Shown piece by piece: positions 1 through 8,862 of a stretch of 64,000 nucleotides of DNA. The DNA comes from Vibrio sp. HDW18. Its GTDB lineage: Bacteria > Pseudomonadota > Gammaproteobacteria > Enterobacterales > Vibrionaceae. The position numbers were made by a program, and so were the translations under genes. The notes below the pieces were generated by a model. That model made no database searches, had not been told where the DNA came from, and saw only the letters and a program-made list of their open reading frames with translations. The stretch is from the NCBI RefSeq assembly GCF_011306175.1, contig NZ_CP049913.1, positions 496,001-560,000 of the forward strand, written 5' to 3'. Within the stretch, counting starts at the first letter, position 1. Every line of letters begins with the position of its first letter.

Positions 1-153
1 GTTCTGATCCAAGGGGCGGTCAATCAGTTGAAAAACCAAGCCCTTGCCCATGGTGGTGACACCATCACCATAGATTATTCCAATTATTTTCAAACCTCAG
101 TCACCATGCTCGGTAGCCTCTACCGCTGCCAACCGATCGCTGGTGAGCTGTAG
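1..153 (+). CDS. C-terminal end of a small protein, possibly a DUF4156-type lipoprotein (partial)
   Basis: An open frame enters from the left edge in frame 1 and ends at the TAG at 151-153, giving the last 50 residues. The tail includes GAVNQLKNQALAHGGDTITI, resembling the Q-x-x-x-N-Q-A-x-x-x-G-x-(D/N) pattern of DUF4156 lipoproteins such as E. coli YjeI. That assignment is a guess from pattern only, because the signal peptide and lipobox lie outside the window. An inverted repeat around AAGCCGCTTAATCAAGCGGCTT follows the stop directly (about 168-189) and probably ends the transcript. Confidence 0.5.
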   Translation, partial: VLIQGAVNQLKNQALAHGGDTITIDYSNYFQTSVTMLGSLYRCQPIAGEL

Positions 154-167
154 TCCGGTAAATTTAA

Positions 168-189
168 GCCGCTTAATCAAGCGGCTTAA
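168..189 (+). terminator. Hairpin after the partial left-edge gene
   Basis: The stem AAGCCGCTT / AAGCGGCTT has a four-base loop, begins 15 bases after the stop, and is followed by AAATTGGATT. The T-run is weak, so this is a probable rather than a textbook terminator. Confidence 0.5.
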
Positions 190-262
190 ATTGGATTACT
201 GATGCGCCACGGCCTCGCGGCGATCGATGGGCAAAAACAGAAAACAAGCCAACCATGCTGAC

Positions 263-550
263 TTAAGCACAAAATCCTAAACTAGTGGCAATCGCTTGCT
301 TACGTTGAGTGACCCATTGACTATCAAAAGGGCCCCAGTCAGAAAGTTGATAATAGCCGTCGTTATGCCGACGACCATCTTGCACAAAGTTCAATTCAAT
401 CCCTATCCCAGGCATCGCTTTGATCACATCTTGAATAGTACGCCGCGGCCAACCGGTTTTTTCTATCAGTTTGGGGACGTTAGGGCGCTCAATACTTTCC
501 ACTAACAGCGCTAAATATAAGCGTCTTGCAAAGACAGGACTCAGTTCCAT
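263..550 (-). CDS. Small winged-helix/helix-turn-helix protein of unknown role
   Basis: The gene encodes 95 residues. Residues about 10-50 (VFARRLYLALLVES, then VPKLIEKTGWPRRTIQDVIKA) look like a short winged-helix DNA-binding fold: an N-terminal helix, then a helix-turn-helix whose second helix is WPRRTIQDVIKAMP. The rest (VQDGRRHNDGYYQLSDWGPF) reads like a beta wing. The start has an AGGAGG-like site (GGAGGTATCAATG on the minus strand) at good spacing. It is transcribed away from yffB, and no partner gene tells what it regulates. It could be a small transcription factor; I do not recognise a characterised homologue. Confidence 0.65.
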   Translation of the reverse strand: MELSPVFARRLYLALLVESIERPNVPKLIEKTGWPRRTIQDVIKAMPGIGIELNFVQDGRRHNDGYYQLSDWGPFDSQWVTQRKQAIATSLGFCA

Positions 551-800
551 TGATACCTCCTAAAGTATGCTGTACTCATTATTTCCGTTTTAGCATGCCA
601 TGTGTTGCGTTTGATCAATAACTTGCCAATCGATTTGCTAAGCCCGTTATTTTTTCAAGCGTGAAATATTCCCCTCACACTTTTGTCTCTGTAGCCCCTT
701 CCTGTTAGGATTGAATCAACAATAATCAAGGTGGCCAGCAAGCTAAGCTTGACTAAGCCAGCGATTCAGCACTTCAATCAGCACTCATCTAAGGATCAAC

Positions 801-1148
801 ATGACGACCACGCTGTATGGGATTACTAACTGTGACACGATAAAAAAAGCACGTAACTGGCTAGAACAACAAGGAATTGCCTACCAATTCCATGACTATC
901 GTAAACAAGGGATTGACCGCCAGTTAGTCACTGAGTTTTGTCAGCGACTGGGCTGGCAGCAGGTGCTCAATAAACGCGGCACCACTTTTCGCCAACTCAG
1001 TGATGCACAAAAAGCCAGCTTAGATGCCGACAATGTCATCAACCTGTTAGTCGAGTTACCGGCGATGATCAAACGTCCGATTTTACACTATCAAGATCAA
1101 TATCATCTTGGTTTTAGCGATGCGCAGTACCGCGCACTTTTTGGTTAA
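801..1148 (+). CDS. yffB: ArsC/Spx-family reductase-like protein YffB
   Basis: The 115-residue product has the thioredoxin-like ArsC/Spx fold. It opens [15 protein letters not shown] with a single cysteine at residue 11, the position of the catalytic Cys of arsenate reductase, but continues with the YffB pattern ([10 protein letters not shown], then NKRGTTFR and IKRPIL). YffB proteins are glutathione-dependent thiol reductases in outline, with no firm physiological substrate. The gene ends 17 bases before dapE. This yffB-dapE pairing also occurs in E. coli, which supports the name and suggests co-transcription. It is distinct from the true arsC-like gene at 11822. Confidence 0.88.
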   Translation: MTTTLYGITNCDTIKKARNWLEQQGIAYQFHDYRKQGIDRQLVTEFCQRLGWQQVLNKRGTTFRQLSDAQKASLDADNVINLLVELPAMIKRPILHYQDQYHLGFSDAQYRALFG

Positions 1149-1165
1149 TACAAGGAATTTCAAGG

Positions 1166-2298
1166 ATGACCGATAGCCCTGTACTGGCTTTAGCCACAGA
1201 CCTTATCAGCCGCCAATCCATCACCCCTGTCGATGCTGGATGCCAAGCCGTGATGATTGAGCGTTTAAGCGCGCTTGGATTTACGATTGAAAGCATGGTG
1301 TTTGCTGATACCACCAATTTTTGGGCACGCCGCGGGACACAAGCGCCATTATTTGTCTTCGCGGGGCATACCGATGTCGTACCAGCAGGTCCAATTGAAC
1401 AGTGGCACACCCCACCTTTTGTGCCAACGGTGATCGATGGCATGTTGTATGGCCGTGGCGCAGCCGATATGAAAGGCTCACTGGCGTGTATGATTGTTGC
1501 GGTTGAACGCTTTATTGCGGAGCACCCCGATCACCAAGGCTCTATCGGCTTTTTGATCACCTCGGATGAGGAAGGCCCTTTCATCAACGGTACCGTGCGA
1601 GTAGTAGAAACGCTGCAGGCACGCAATGAATGGATTGATATGTGTATCGTCGGCGAGCCATCCAGTACCGAACAAGTCGGTGATGTGGTCAAAAATGGGC
1701 GCCGCGGCTCCATCACTGGCGATTTGAAAGTCAAAGGGACACAAGGCCATGTTGCTTATCCACATCTGGCCAATAACCCGATCCATCATGCGCTACCCGC
1801 ACTGGCAGAATTGGCGGCTACCGAGTGGGATTCGGGAAATCGCTATTTTCCCCCGACCAGCTTTCAAATCCCCAATTTGCATGCAGGTACTGGGGCTTCC
1901 AATGTGATCCCGGGTGAATTTTCAGTGCAGTTTAACTTCCGATTCAGTACCGAGCTGACCGATCATGATATCCAACACCGTGTCCAGCACATTCTCGATC
2001 AGCATGGTTTGGATTACGATCTTAACTGGACGCTCAGTGGCCAACCTTTTCTCACTGAAACCGGCGAACTGCTGGCTGCAGTGGTGTCCGCCGTTGAACA
2101 GGTGAATCATCAAACGCCGGCTTTACTGACTACCGGGGGACCTCTGATGGACGCTTTATCGCCCAAATGGGCGCTCAAGTGGTCGAACTCGGTCCTGTCA
2201 ATGCTACCATTCACAAAGTGAACGAATGTGTGCGAGTCGCCGATCTAGAAAAACTGACCGATATGTACCAAAAAATCTTAACCCTGCTTTTGGACTGA
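1166..2298 (+). pseudogene. dapE: dapE, succinyl-diaminopimelate desuccinylase, interrupted by a one-base frameshift
   Basis: DapE is the di-zinc M20 hydrolase that converts N-succinyl-LL-diaminopimelate to LL-diaminopimelate plus succinate in lysine and peptidoglycan synthesis. Residues 1-325 are normal: H68 and D70 (GHTDVVPAG), D101 (GRGAADMKG), E135/E136 (SDEEGP) and E164 (VGEPSS) match the family's metal and catalytic positions. At 2140/2141 the expected GGA-ACC-TCT reads GGA-CCT-CTG: one A is missing after five G. The frame as read ends at 2221 (351 residues). Adding one base restores [19 protein letters not shown] and the final zinc-ligand segment HKVNE, ending at 2298 with 377 residues, the family's usual length and only 2 bases before the next gene. 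As written, the protein lacks the last zinc histidine and should be inactive. Sequencing error is quite possible because dapE is normally essential. Confidence 0.9.
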
Positions 2299-2300
2299 CT

Positions 2301-2975
2301 ATGACACCAGAGCAATTGACCGGACAAACCGATAGCCATTTAGTCTCGGTGATGATAGGACAAAAAGCCTTTCTTGTTCATTCACAAGTGAGCGCCGATT
2401 TGTTGGCGCTCAAGCAAGCGGCGGCGCAAGCTGGCTTTAATCTGTGTATCGCCAGTGGCTTTCGCTCATTTGAACAACAACTGTCGATTTGGGATCAAAA
2501 AATGACTGGTCAAAGACCGATCTTAGATCAACAAAGCCAGCCATTGAATGCGAGTGCGATCAGTGAAGCGGACAAAGTGCTCGCCATATTGCGCTGGTCA
2601 GCTCTACCGGGGGCTAGCCGTCACCATTGGGGTACCGACTTTGATGTGTATGACCAAGATGCCCTGCCGAGCAATACTCGTTTGTTACTTGAACCATGGG
2701 AATATTTAACTGGTCATCAAAGCCAATTTTGGCAATGGTTAACCAGCCACCTCAGCCAATTTGGCTTTTTCTTCCCCTACCAAGATGGGCAAGGTGTGGG
2801 TTTTGAGCCATGGCATATCAGCCATCACGCCACAGCTCAGCAATGCTTAAGCGAATTCAGTGAGCCATTATTGCAAGCCCAACTTACCAGCGCAGAGATT
2901 GAAGGTAAAACCACCATTCATGCCATGCTGCCAGAGATTTACCTGCGCTTTATCACTAATATTTGTGAGGTATAA
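2301..2975 (+). CDS. M15-family peptidase (VanY-like D-alanyl-D-alanine carboxypeptidase domain)
   Basis: The 224-residue protein has the zinc-binding signature of the M15B/VanY family. GFRSFEQQLSIW supplies the conserved substrate-binding Arg region, SRHHWGTDFDVYD is the S-x-H-x-x-G-x-x-x-D zinc motif, and GFEPWHISHH supplies the catalytic Glu and the last His ligand. Such enzymes trim D-Ala from peptidoglycan stem peptides or precursors. No signal peptide is visible, so the protein may be cytoplasmic or exported by another route. An upstream in-frame start at 2226 would overlap dapE; the ATG at 2301, two bases after the restored dapE stop, fits translational coupling. The neighbouring lysine/DAP gene gives a shared cell-wall theme. 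Confidence 0.82.
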   Translation: MTPEQLTGQTDSHLVSVMIGQKAFLVHSQVSADLLALKQAAAQAGFNLCIASGFRSFEQQLSIWDQKMTGQRPILDQQSQPLNASAISEADKVLAILRWSALPGASRHHWGTDFDVYDQDALPSNTRLLLEPWEYLTGHQSQFWQWLTSHLSQFGFFFPYQDGQGVGFEPWHISHHATAQQCLSEFSEPLLQAQLTSAEIEGKTTIHAMLPEIYLRFITNICEV

Positions 2976-2976
2976 C

Positions 2977-3249
2977 ATGGAGATACTGTTTAACCCTTGG
3001 GTAATTTCGCTGATTGTGATCGCGGTGATGATCGGCAATATTGCCGCGCTCAAATATACCGCCAATATGAAATGGGGGCAGATGGATAAGAAAAGCCAAC
3101 TCGATCGCCTGAATGAGATCGATCAGCAGCGCTATCCGCCCGCCGCCGCAAAGCGCGCGGTTGATAGCGCTGCTAGCCACCCTGCTCAAACGGCGGATGC
3201 AAAGTCCAAGCAGGCCGACCAATCACCAAAGCCACAAGATAAATCATAA
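2977..3249 (+). CDS. DUF2897-like small single-span membrane protein
   Basis: The 90-residue protein begins MEILFNPWVISLIVIAVMIG, a hydrophobic helix spanning about residues 8-27, followed by a conserved NIAALKYTANMKWGQMDK segment and a polar tail rich in Ala, Lys, Ser and Gln. This matches the small Vibrio/Shewanella family annotated DUF2897, whose function is unknown. The ATG at 2977 starts one base after the stop of the M15 gene, so the two are probably translated together. An in-frame start at 2860 would lie wholly inside the upstream gene and is rejected. The low-complexity tail is probably disordered and cytoplasmic. Confidence 0.75.
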   Translation: MEILFNPWVISLIVIAVMIGNIAALKYTANMKWGQMDKKSQLDRLNEIDQQRYPPAAAKRAVDSAASHPAQTADAKSKQADQSPKPQDKS

Positions 3250-3261
3250 AACGCCATCACC

Positions 3262-3388
3262 TATACCCAAACAACTTGGAATTGCAGGTAAACGGCCGTG
3301 AATGAATCCCGATGAGCATAAGCAAACGATGTGATTGAGGTGAAGGAACGTAGCCAACACTGCAGCAGCTTCAAGTAGCAAGGGGATA
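3262..3388. repeat. ERIC/IRU element (127 bp)
   Basis: The segment opens TATACCCAAACAACTTGGAA and closes CAGCTTCAAGTAGCAAGGGG with ATA, so its ends are imperfect inverted repeats. The core GAGGTGAAGGAACGTAGCCA matches the conserved ERIC block (GGGGTGA-x-CGA-x-x-G-x-AGCCAAC). The length is the usual 124-127 bp, and it sits in an intergenic space as ERIC copies do. ERIC elements are known in V. cholerae and enterobacteria as non-autonomous MITE-like repeats. When transcribed they fold into a long hairpin that could affect the 3' end of the upstream operon. Confidence 0.85.
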
Positions 3389-3396
3389 ACACCACA

Positions 3397-3418
3397 AAGG
3401 GATGCCAATGCATCCCTT
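3397..3418. terminator. Bidirectional hairpin between the DUF2897 gene and bamC
   Basis: AAGGGATGC and GCATCCCTT form a 9 bp stem around a CAAT loop, between convergent genes. T-rich flanks are short on both strands. Confidence 0.55.
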
Positions 3419-3459
3419 AATATTATCGATCTGAATCTGGTGTCATCACATTAGGTAGG

Positions 3460-4479
3460 CTACTGATGATCGACCACCGCGGCCAGCACCGGCACCATAT
3501 CTTTAAGTAGCGCTTCATTGACCGGTTTACCGCTCGCATCGGTCACGTTAATCGAAGTACGGTTACCTAAATCACCCACTAACAACGTATAAATGCCCGA
3601 TTTGAGTTCCATCGGCGGTACACCAATTTGTTGCCAAAATGCGTCACCTGGAGGAGTATATTTAGCTTTAACAGTACCTTGTGACTGATTTCGCTCTTCA
3701 ATGGTAAAGCCCATTTTAGGCAATAAATTCGGTAATCGTGGCCACAGTACATCATACGAAGTACGTGCGATAATCACCGGTAGACCACTGCGATCAGCTC
3801 CCATCGTGATAGGAATTTGTTTGACCAACTGTTGAGCTCGGCGCGCAGCTTCCGCTCGGACATCGGCATCATAGCGGGTGGTCACCAAATTGGTCATAAA
3901 GGCGTTGTAGCGCTCTTTATTGGTGGTAGTTACCGTTTGTTCCTGACCATTTTCACGCCAATCAATCAGCGAAATGTTAAAGCCATAACGGTTGTTCGCT
4001 TCTCGCATTGAGATTAAATAGCGGCTACCAATCGTCACATCTTCATCTTCAGCCACCCATTCAACCCAATCGGTTTCAAGCTGAGTCGGGGTTTGCTGAC
4101 GCAACGGAATCTCGCGTTGTGCAATCATACCCAGTGCGGTATCCCACACTTTTTGCGCTTCCTCTTTACGCAGCATCCATAAGGTTACTTCGCCATTTTG
4201 ACGCTCGGCTCGCGCACCGGGGATCAATTCTAATACCTGCTGAGGAGGACGAATATCCACCACATGGCCGACACCACCGTGGAATTCCCCTTCAGGAAGG
4301 TCATAATTGGGATAAAACTGTGGCGTGGCACCTTGCGGTAATACCCAAGGCTTCAATTGCGTGGTTTCGAGGTAGTCGAAATCGTTTTTGGCTTGGCGAC
4401 GCTGGGTTGCGCTGTTGGAGCAGGCAGTTAATACCAAAACAGCCAGTGAACCAACAACTAGCTGGTGAGAAAACTTCAT
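3460..4479 (-). CDS. bamC: BamC, outer-membrane protein assembly lipoprotein
   Basis: The 339-residue product opens with a lipoprotein signal peptide ending in LTACSNS (lipobox Cys at residue 20). It is the BamC (NlpB) subunit of the beta-barrel assembly machine. The unstructured N-terminal lasso that binds BamD is seen as NDFDYLETTQLKPWVLP followed by proline-rich QFYPNYDLP. Two helix-grip domains follow, the second ending near LLVGDLGNRTSINVTD. The gene lies 58 bases downstream of dapA on the same strand, the same dapA-bamC (nlpB) order as E. coli. The product is anchored in the inner leaflet of the outer membrane. Confidence 0.93.
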   Translation of the reverse strand: MKFSHQLVVGSLAVLVLTACSNSATQRRQAKNDFDYLETTQLKPWVLPQGATPQFYPNYDLPEGEFHGGVGHVVDIRPPQQVLELIPGARAERQNGEVTLWMLRKEEAQKVWDTALGMIAQREIPLRQQTPTQLETDWVEWVAEDEDVTIGSRYLISMREANNRYGFNISLIDWRENGQEQTVTTTNKERYNAFMTNLVTTRYDADVRAEAARRAQQLVKQIPITMGADRSGLPVIIARTSYDVLWPRLPNLLPKMGFTIEERNQSQGTVKAKYTPPGDAFWQQIGVPPMELKSGIYTLLVGDLGNRTSINVTDASGKPVNEALLKDMVPVLAAVVDHQ

Positions 4480-4537
4480 TGAAACTCCTAAAAATGACCG
4501 GGGTAATCACTCCCCCGGCATAGTAATCGATAGCATT

Positions 4538-5416
4538 TTAATAAAGACAGGCTTCAGACAGTGCTTGGGCAATGATTGGGCGAGCAGGTTCAGACAATTC
4601 GGTCAAAGGAAGACGCAGATCACCATTTGCAATCAATCCCATCTTATGCGCGGCCCATTTCACAGGGATCGGGCTCGATTCGATAAACAAATTTTTATGC
4701 AGCGTCATCAAACGTTGGTTGATGACTTCCGCTTCAGCAAACTTTCCAGCCAAAGCCAAATGCAGCATATTGGCCATATCGGCGGCCGCGATATTATTGG
4801 TCACCGAAATGACACCTTGGCCACCCAATTTGACAAACTCAAGACCCGTCGCATCATCACCACTGAGCAACACAAAGCCCTCTTTGCACATGGCACGATG
4901 TTTCGCTACTCGAGTCAAATCACCGGTGGCATCTTTCAGTGCCACTATATTTTTGATTTCAGATAAACGAGCCACGGTTTCAGGCTGCATGTCAACAGCA
5001 GTACGTCCGGGCACATTGTACAAAATTACAGGAATATCCGTTTCTTGGGCAATCGCGTTATAGTGCAAAAATAAACCTTGCTGAGTCGGCTTATTGTAAT
5101 AGGGCGTGACACTCAAATAACCGGCGATCCCCGTATTATTCAGCAAGCGGCTGAAGGTCACCGCTTCATGCGTCGCGTTAGCACCTGTGCCAGCAATGAT
5201 AGGCAGACGACCTTCAGCAAACTCGACCGTTTTTGCTACCACCTTGACGTGCTCTTCAACGGTCAACGTGGCCGATTCACCCGTGGTGCCAACAGAAACA
5301 ATTGCATCAGTTCCTGCCGCAACATGAAAATCAACCAGTTTTTTCAGGCTGAGATAATCAACCTCACCGCCCGGAGTGAATGGCGTTATTAACGCAACGA
5401 TACTTCCTGAAAACAT
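4538..5416 (-). CDS. dapA: DapA, 4-hydroxy-tetrahydrodipicolinate synthase
   Basis: DapA condenses pyruvate and aspartate semialdehyde in the first committed step of lysine/diaminopimelate synthesis. The 292-residue protein is the normal length. [10 protein letters not shown] holds the Thr-Thr of the proton relay, [10 protein letters not shown] the catalytic Tyr and the Arg that binds the carboxylate, and [12 protein letters not shown] the Schiff-base Lys. It shares an operon with bamC downstream. Together with dapE at 1166 it places two DAP-pathway genes within 5 kb, although they are not co-transcribed. Confidence 0.96.
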   Translation of the reverse strand: MFSGSIVALITPFTPGGEVDYLSLKKLVDFHVAAGTDAIVSVGTTGESATLTVEEHVKVVAKTVEFAEGRLPIIAGTGANATHEAVTFSRLLNNTGIAGYLSVTPYYNKPTQQGLFLHYNAIAQETDIPVILYNVPGRTAVDMQPETVARLSEIKNIVALKDATGDLTRVAKHRAMCKEGFVLLSGDDATGLEFVKLGGQGVISVTNNIAAADMANMLHLALAGKFAEAEVINQRLMTLHKNLFIESSPIPVKWAAHKMGLIANGDLRLPLTELSEPARPIIAQALSEACLY

Positions 5417-5694
5417 GTCTATCTCCCTAATCTTATCCTCTCTGCATGGTAATGCATGGGGCTAAAAAAATACAAGCGGAGAAATGGGCTTAAATCATCA
5501 TGTCGATCAATATTGCTAAGATGCCCCCAATAAAGCCACGCTATGACAGTGATGGCCTGTTTGGTGGCCCGTTTATCTGAGCCGCCAAGTGCGATAATTT
5601 CTCGCTTAAGCACGCAGAAAAACCGATTGGATCACGCTTTTTCTCTGGTTTAACTGTGTTAACATGCCGAGAAAATCATCTCAACAGTGACAAT

Positions 5695-6237
5695 ATGACT
5701 CAGCATCTTGTGATCACCGCTGTCGGCACCGACCGCCCCGGTATTTGTAATGAAGTGGTTCGGCTGGTTACCCAAGCCGGTTGTAATATCATCGACAGTC
5801 GTATCGCTCTATTTGGTAAAGAATTTACCCTATTGATGTTAATCTCTGGAGCGCCAAGCACGATTACGCGAGTCGAAACCACACTGCCGGTGCTTGGTCA
5901 GCAACACGATTTGATCACAATGACCAAACGCACTTCTCCGCATGATCAGCAAAATCATGCTTATACTGTGGAAGTGTATGTGGAATCGGATGACCGGTTG
6001 GGCCTCACGGAGCAATTCACGCAATTTTTTGCCCAGCGCCAAATTGGTATGGCATCGCTCAGCGCGCAAACCATCAACAAAACCAAGCTGGGTAGACAGC
6101 AAGATCAGTTCCATATCGCGCTCAGCGCTCGCGTCGACTCAGGCTGCAATCTGATGCAACTGCAAGAAGAATTTGCGGACCTGTGCCGCAAACTCAACGT
6201 GCAAGGCTCGCTCAACTTTATAAAAAACAGTCAGTAA
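5695..6237 (+). CDS. gcvR: GcvR, glycine cleavage system transcriptional repressor
   Basis: The 180-residue protein contains two ACT domains: residues about 4-80 (VITAVGTDRPGICNEVVRLV) and about 95-175 (YTVEVYVESDDRLGLTEQFT). GcvR has no DNA-binding domain of its own; in E. coli it binds GcvA and, with glycine, turns it into a repressor of gcvTHP. I chose the ATG at 5695 because it gives the family N-terminus MTQHLVITAVGTDRPG. An in-frame start at 5656 adds 13 unconserved residues. It diverges from dapA and precedes bcp by 14 bases, the dapA-gcvR-bcp order known in E. coli. Confidence 0.92.
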   Translation: MTQHLVITAVGTDRPGICNEVVRLVTQAGCNIIDSRIALFGKEFTLLMLISGAPSTITRVETTLPVLGQQHDLITMTKRTSPHDQQNHAYTVEVYVESDDRLGLTEQFTQFFAQRQIGMASLSAQTINKTKLGRQQDQFHIALSARVDSGCNLMQLQEEFADLCRKLNVQGSLNFIKNSQ

Positions 6238-6251
6238 TCAAAGGAATAACT

Positions 6252-6719
6252 ATGAATATGCTCACGATTGGTACCCCAGCTCCGATGTTTTGTTTACCCG
6301 ATCAACATGGTCAACCCGTCTCATTGACTGATTTTGCCGGAAAAAAAGTGTTGCTGTATTTTTACCCAAGAGCGATGACACCTGGCTGTACCGTACAAGC
6401 CCAAGGCTTACGTGATATTCAAGCCGAACTACAAGCTCATCACGTGGTGGTACTCGGTATCAGTATCGACCCGGTACCACGGCTGGCAAAATTTATCGAA
6501 CGCGATCAACTCAACTTCACACTCTTATCTGATCAAGATCATCACGTGGCTGAGCAGTTTGGCGTGTGGGGTGAGAAAAAATTCATGGGCAAATTATTTG
6601 ATGGATTACATCGCGTCAGTTTTTTGATCGACCAGCAAGGCCTGATTGAACAAGTGTTTGATAAATTCAAAACCACCAATCACCATCAAGTGGTACTCGA
6701 TTATCTCAATCAAGCCTAA
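6252..6719 (+). CDS. bcp: Bcp, thiol peroxidase of the peroxiredoxin Q family
   Basis: The 155-residue protein reduces peroxides using a peroxidatic cysteine; here PRAMTPGCTVQAQGLRD carries the T-x-x-C motif at about residues 42-45. Many Bcp/PrxQ proteins have a second Cys five residues later in the same helix (C-T-x-E-x-C). Here that position is not Cys, so this is a 1-Cys type that would need an external thiol. The ATG at 6252 has an AAAGGAAT ribosome site and yields the standard N-terminus. It is probably co-transcribed with gcvR. Confidence 0.93.
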   Translation: MNMLTIGTPAPMFCLPDQHGQPVSLTDFAGKKVLLYFYPRAMTPGCTVQAQGLRDIQAELQAHHVVVLGISIDPVPRLAKFIERDQLNFTLLSDQDHHVAEQFGVWGEKKFMGKLFDGLHRVSFLIDQQGLIEQVFDKFKTTNHHQVVLDYLNQA

Positions 6720-6759
6720 TCTTCAGTGCCTGATTCACTTAGCACAGCTTGGATATATT

Positions 6760-6784
6760 TAAGGCCAGTCAATGACTGGCCTTA
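6760..6784. terminator. Bidirectional terminator between bcp and the chemoreceptor gene
   Basis: TAAGGCCAGT and ACTGGCCTTA form a 10 bp stem with a five-base loop, placed between two convergent genes. Confidence 0.7.
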
Positions 6785-6815
6785 TACTATGCAAAATACA
6801 CCGTTGTGGTCGAAA

Positions 6816-8687
6816 CTAGACAATAAACTTATTCAGTAAACGGTCTTGCTCACGCACATTTTCGGTCTGAACTTCCATCGCAATACTTGAAGCCGCCGCC
6901 GCATCCGCAACTTTGGTCGATAAATCTTTAATTTTCACAGTATTACTATCGATCTCTTCCGCTACCAGACTTTGCTCTTCTGCCGCCGAGGCGATTTGCA
7001 TATTCATATCGCTGATACGCTGAATCGCACTACGAATATTTTGCAATGACTGGTTAGCATGTTGCGCTTTCTGCACTGCATCATCAGCAGTGTATTTACT
7101 TTCATTCATCGCCACGGAAACGGCATTGGCACCTGATTGTAACTGCTCAATCATATGTCGAATTTCAGTGGTCGATTGCTGGGTACGCTGCGCCAGGGTA
7201 CGAACTTCATCGGCCACCACCGCAAAACCACGCCCAGACTCTCCGGCACGCGCCGCTTCAATTGCCGCATTGAGCGCCAATAAGTTAGTTTGATCGGCGA
7301 TATCGTTAATCACTTTTAAAATGGTTTCGATATTGCTCGTCGCGACTTCCAGCCCTTTAACTTCTTCCACGGCTTGTTCAATCCGTGCGGACAAGGTATC
7401 AATTGAACGAGTAGTCTCGCCTACCACTTGACTGCCCTCTAGCGAAGCTTGATCTGCTTCATTAGCCGCAGTGGCAGCACCTTGTGCATTATTGGCCACT
7501 TCAGTAGCAGTCACCACCATCTCATGCATGGCAGTGGCTAACTGCTCTAATTCTTGCAACTGTTGAGTTACCGCATGGGCCGACTCCTGAGCACCCGCCA
7601 CGGTTTGTTCGGTACCGTGCATAATTTCAACCCCAAGCGCTTTGAGTTGCTGAATCTGCCCCTGCAAGTTTTCGGTAAAGGTATTGAAACCACTGGCCAG
7701 TTGAGCAAACTCTTGATCGGTATCGGTATCTAGACGATGGGTTAAATCAGCGTGACCAGAGGCCACATCCTGAATAGCGGTGTTTAACACACCAAGCGGC
7801 TTCATCAAGATTTTGATCAACATTCCAAGCCCCAACACACTCAATAGCACACCAATTACCGTGTAAATGATCGAGCTATTACGCAGTTCAGTTAGTGCAG
7901 AAAACGCTATCGATTCATCAATTACGGCACCGATATACCAGTTCTCTTCCGGCACCAGTGTAAAACTCACTAGGTATGTTTTGCCATCATGCTTGATCGT
8001 CTGAGTGCCTGCTTGAATTTTAACGCCAGGTAGATAACGATTGAGCGACTGACCATTAAAATCGGCTTGTGGGTGAGCAATGGTGGTACCATTTGGGGTA
8101 ACAATAAACAGATAGCCCGCATCAAACAGATTCACCGAATTGACTAAATTCGCCAGCTCAGTTAATTCCACATCAAAGAAGATCGCCCCTTTGAACTGGC
8201 GTTGATCAAACAATGGCGCCCCGATTGAGATAATGGTTTGTCGCGTTGTGGCATCCACGTACGGCTCGGTCACCACCAGTTTGCGCTGCTGCTTGGCATC
8301 GATATACCATGGCCGCGTGCGTGGCTCATAATCCGTTTCCACTTCCCACGCATCATCATTTTCAACTATCGCCCCATCGTTGTCATACCCCACTCCAACA
8401 GTAATATAGCTCTGTTTAAGTTTTGGGGTCTCTAACACTTGACGCACATATTCACGGTTATCCACATCGAGAGCGACCACTTCGCTGGTGGTCTGTGCTA
8501 AGGTTTTTTTGCTGTTCATATCGGCTTCAATGGTGTTTTTCACGCCATTCACCAGCTCGATTAAACTGGTGTTAACGAAAGACTCCACCTGACTGCGCAC
8601 TGTAATCTGTTGTTGAAAAGAGAGCAAAGAGAGCACAATCAACAACAACAACGAGGACGCTGCAACAATTTTATAGCTAAATTTCAT
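6816..8687 (-). CDS. Methyl-accepting chemotaxis protein with a periplasmic Cache-type sensor
   Basis: The 623-residue receptor has a transmembrane helix near residues 8-24 and a periplasmic dCache-like domain ([19 protein letters not shown] followed by [10 protein letters not shown]). A second helix lies around 275-297 ([19 protein letters not shown]), then a HAMP segment and a cytoplasmic signalling domain with the invariant hairpin tip. The tip includes [20 protein letters not shown] and [13 protein letters not shown]. dCache domains usually bind amino acids or other small carboxylates; the ligand here is unknown. There is no C-terminal CheR-binding pentapeptide. I chose the ATG at 8687 because the upstream Met at 8723 precedes the positively charged MKFSYK start of the first helix. 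Confidence 0.92.
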   Translation of the reverse strand: MKFSYKIVAASSLLLLIVLSLLSFQQQITVRSQVESFVNTSLIELVNGVKNTIEADMNSKKTLAQTTSEVVALDVDNREYVRQVLETPKLKQSYITVGVGYDNDGAIVENDDAWEVETDYEPRTRPWYIDAKQQRKLVVTEPYVDATTRQTIISIGAPLFDQRQFKGAIFFDVELTELANLVNSVNLFDAGYLFIVTPNGTTIAHPQADFNGQSLNRYLPGVKIQAGTQTIKHDGKTYLVSFTLVPEENWYIGAVIDESIAFSALTELRNSSIIYTVIGVLLSVLGLGMLIKILMKPLGVLNTAIQDVASGHADLTHRLDTDTDQEFAQLASGFNTFTENLQGQIQQLKALGVEIMHGTEQTVAGAQESAHAVTQQLQELEQLATAMHEMVVTATEVANNAQGAATAANEADQASLEGSQVVGETTRSIDTLSARIEQAVEEVKGLEVATSNIETILKVINDIADQTNLLALNAAIEAARAGESGRGFAVVADEVRTLAQRTQQSTTEIRHMIEQLQSGANAVSVAMNESKYTADDAVQKAQHANQSLQNIRSAIQRISDMNMQIASAAEEQSLVAEEIDSNTVKIKDLSTKVADAAAASSIAMEVQTENVREQDRLLNKFIV

Positions 8688-8806
8688 ACCAACTCCGTAT
8701 GTAGCGAACCTAGGTAACAACAAAAAATAAAACGTATATGCTATATCGTCACTTACCAGTATAACTTTAACTTTTTCTTGCCACTAGCTGCGATCACATC
8801 GGATGC

Positions 8807-8831
8807 AAAAAGCCTCACATAAGTGAGGCTT
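8807..8831 (-). terminator. Rho-independent terminator of the tusA-like/perM operon
   Basis: On the minus strand AAGCCTCAC and GTGAGGCTT form a 9 bp stem closed by TTAT and followed by TTTTGC, a standard terminator 32 bases after perM. Confidence 0.8.
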
Positions 8832-8862
8832 AACAACGCATAATTTGGCTTTAGTGCTTCCG

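Noticed and set aside
2860..2976. Longer start for the DUF2897 gene
   Set aside because: It would lie fully inside the M15 peptidase gene; the ATG at 2977 gives the known N-terminus.
4008..4523. Plus-strand ORF of 171 residues antisense to bamC
   Set aside because: bamC on the other strand has a signal peptide, lipobox and family blocks; this is its shadow.
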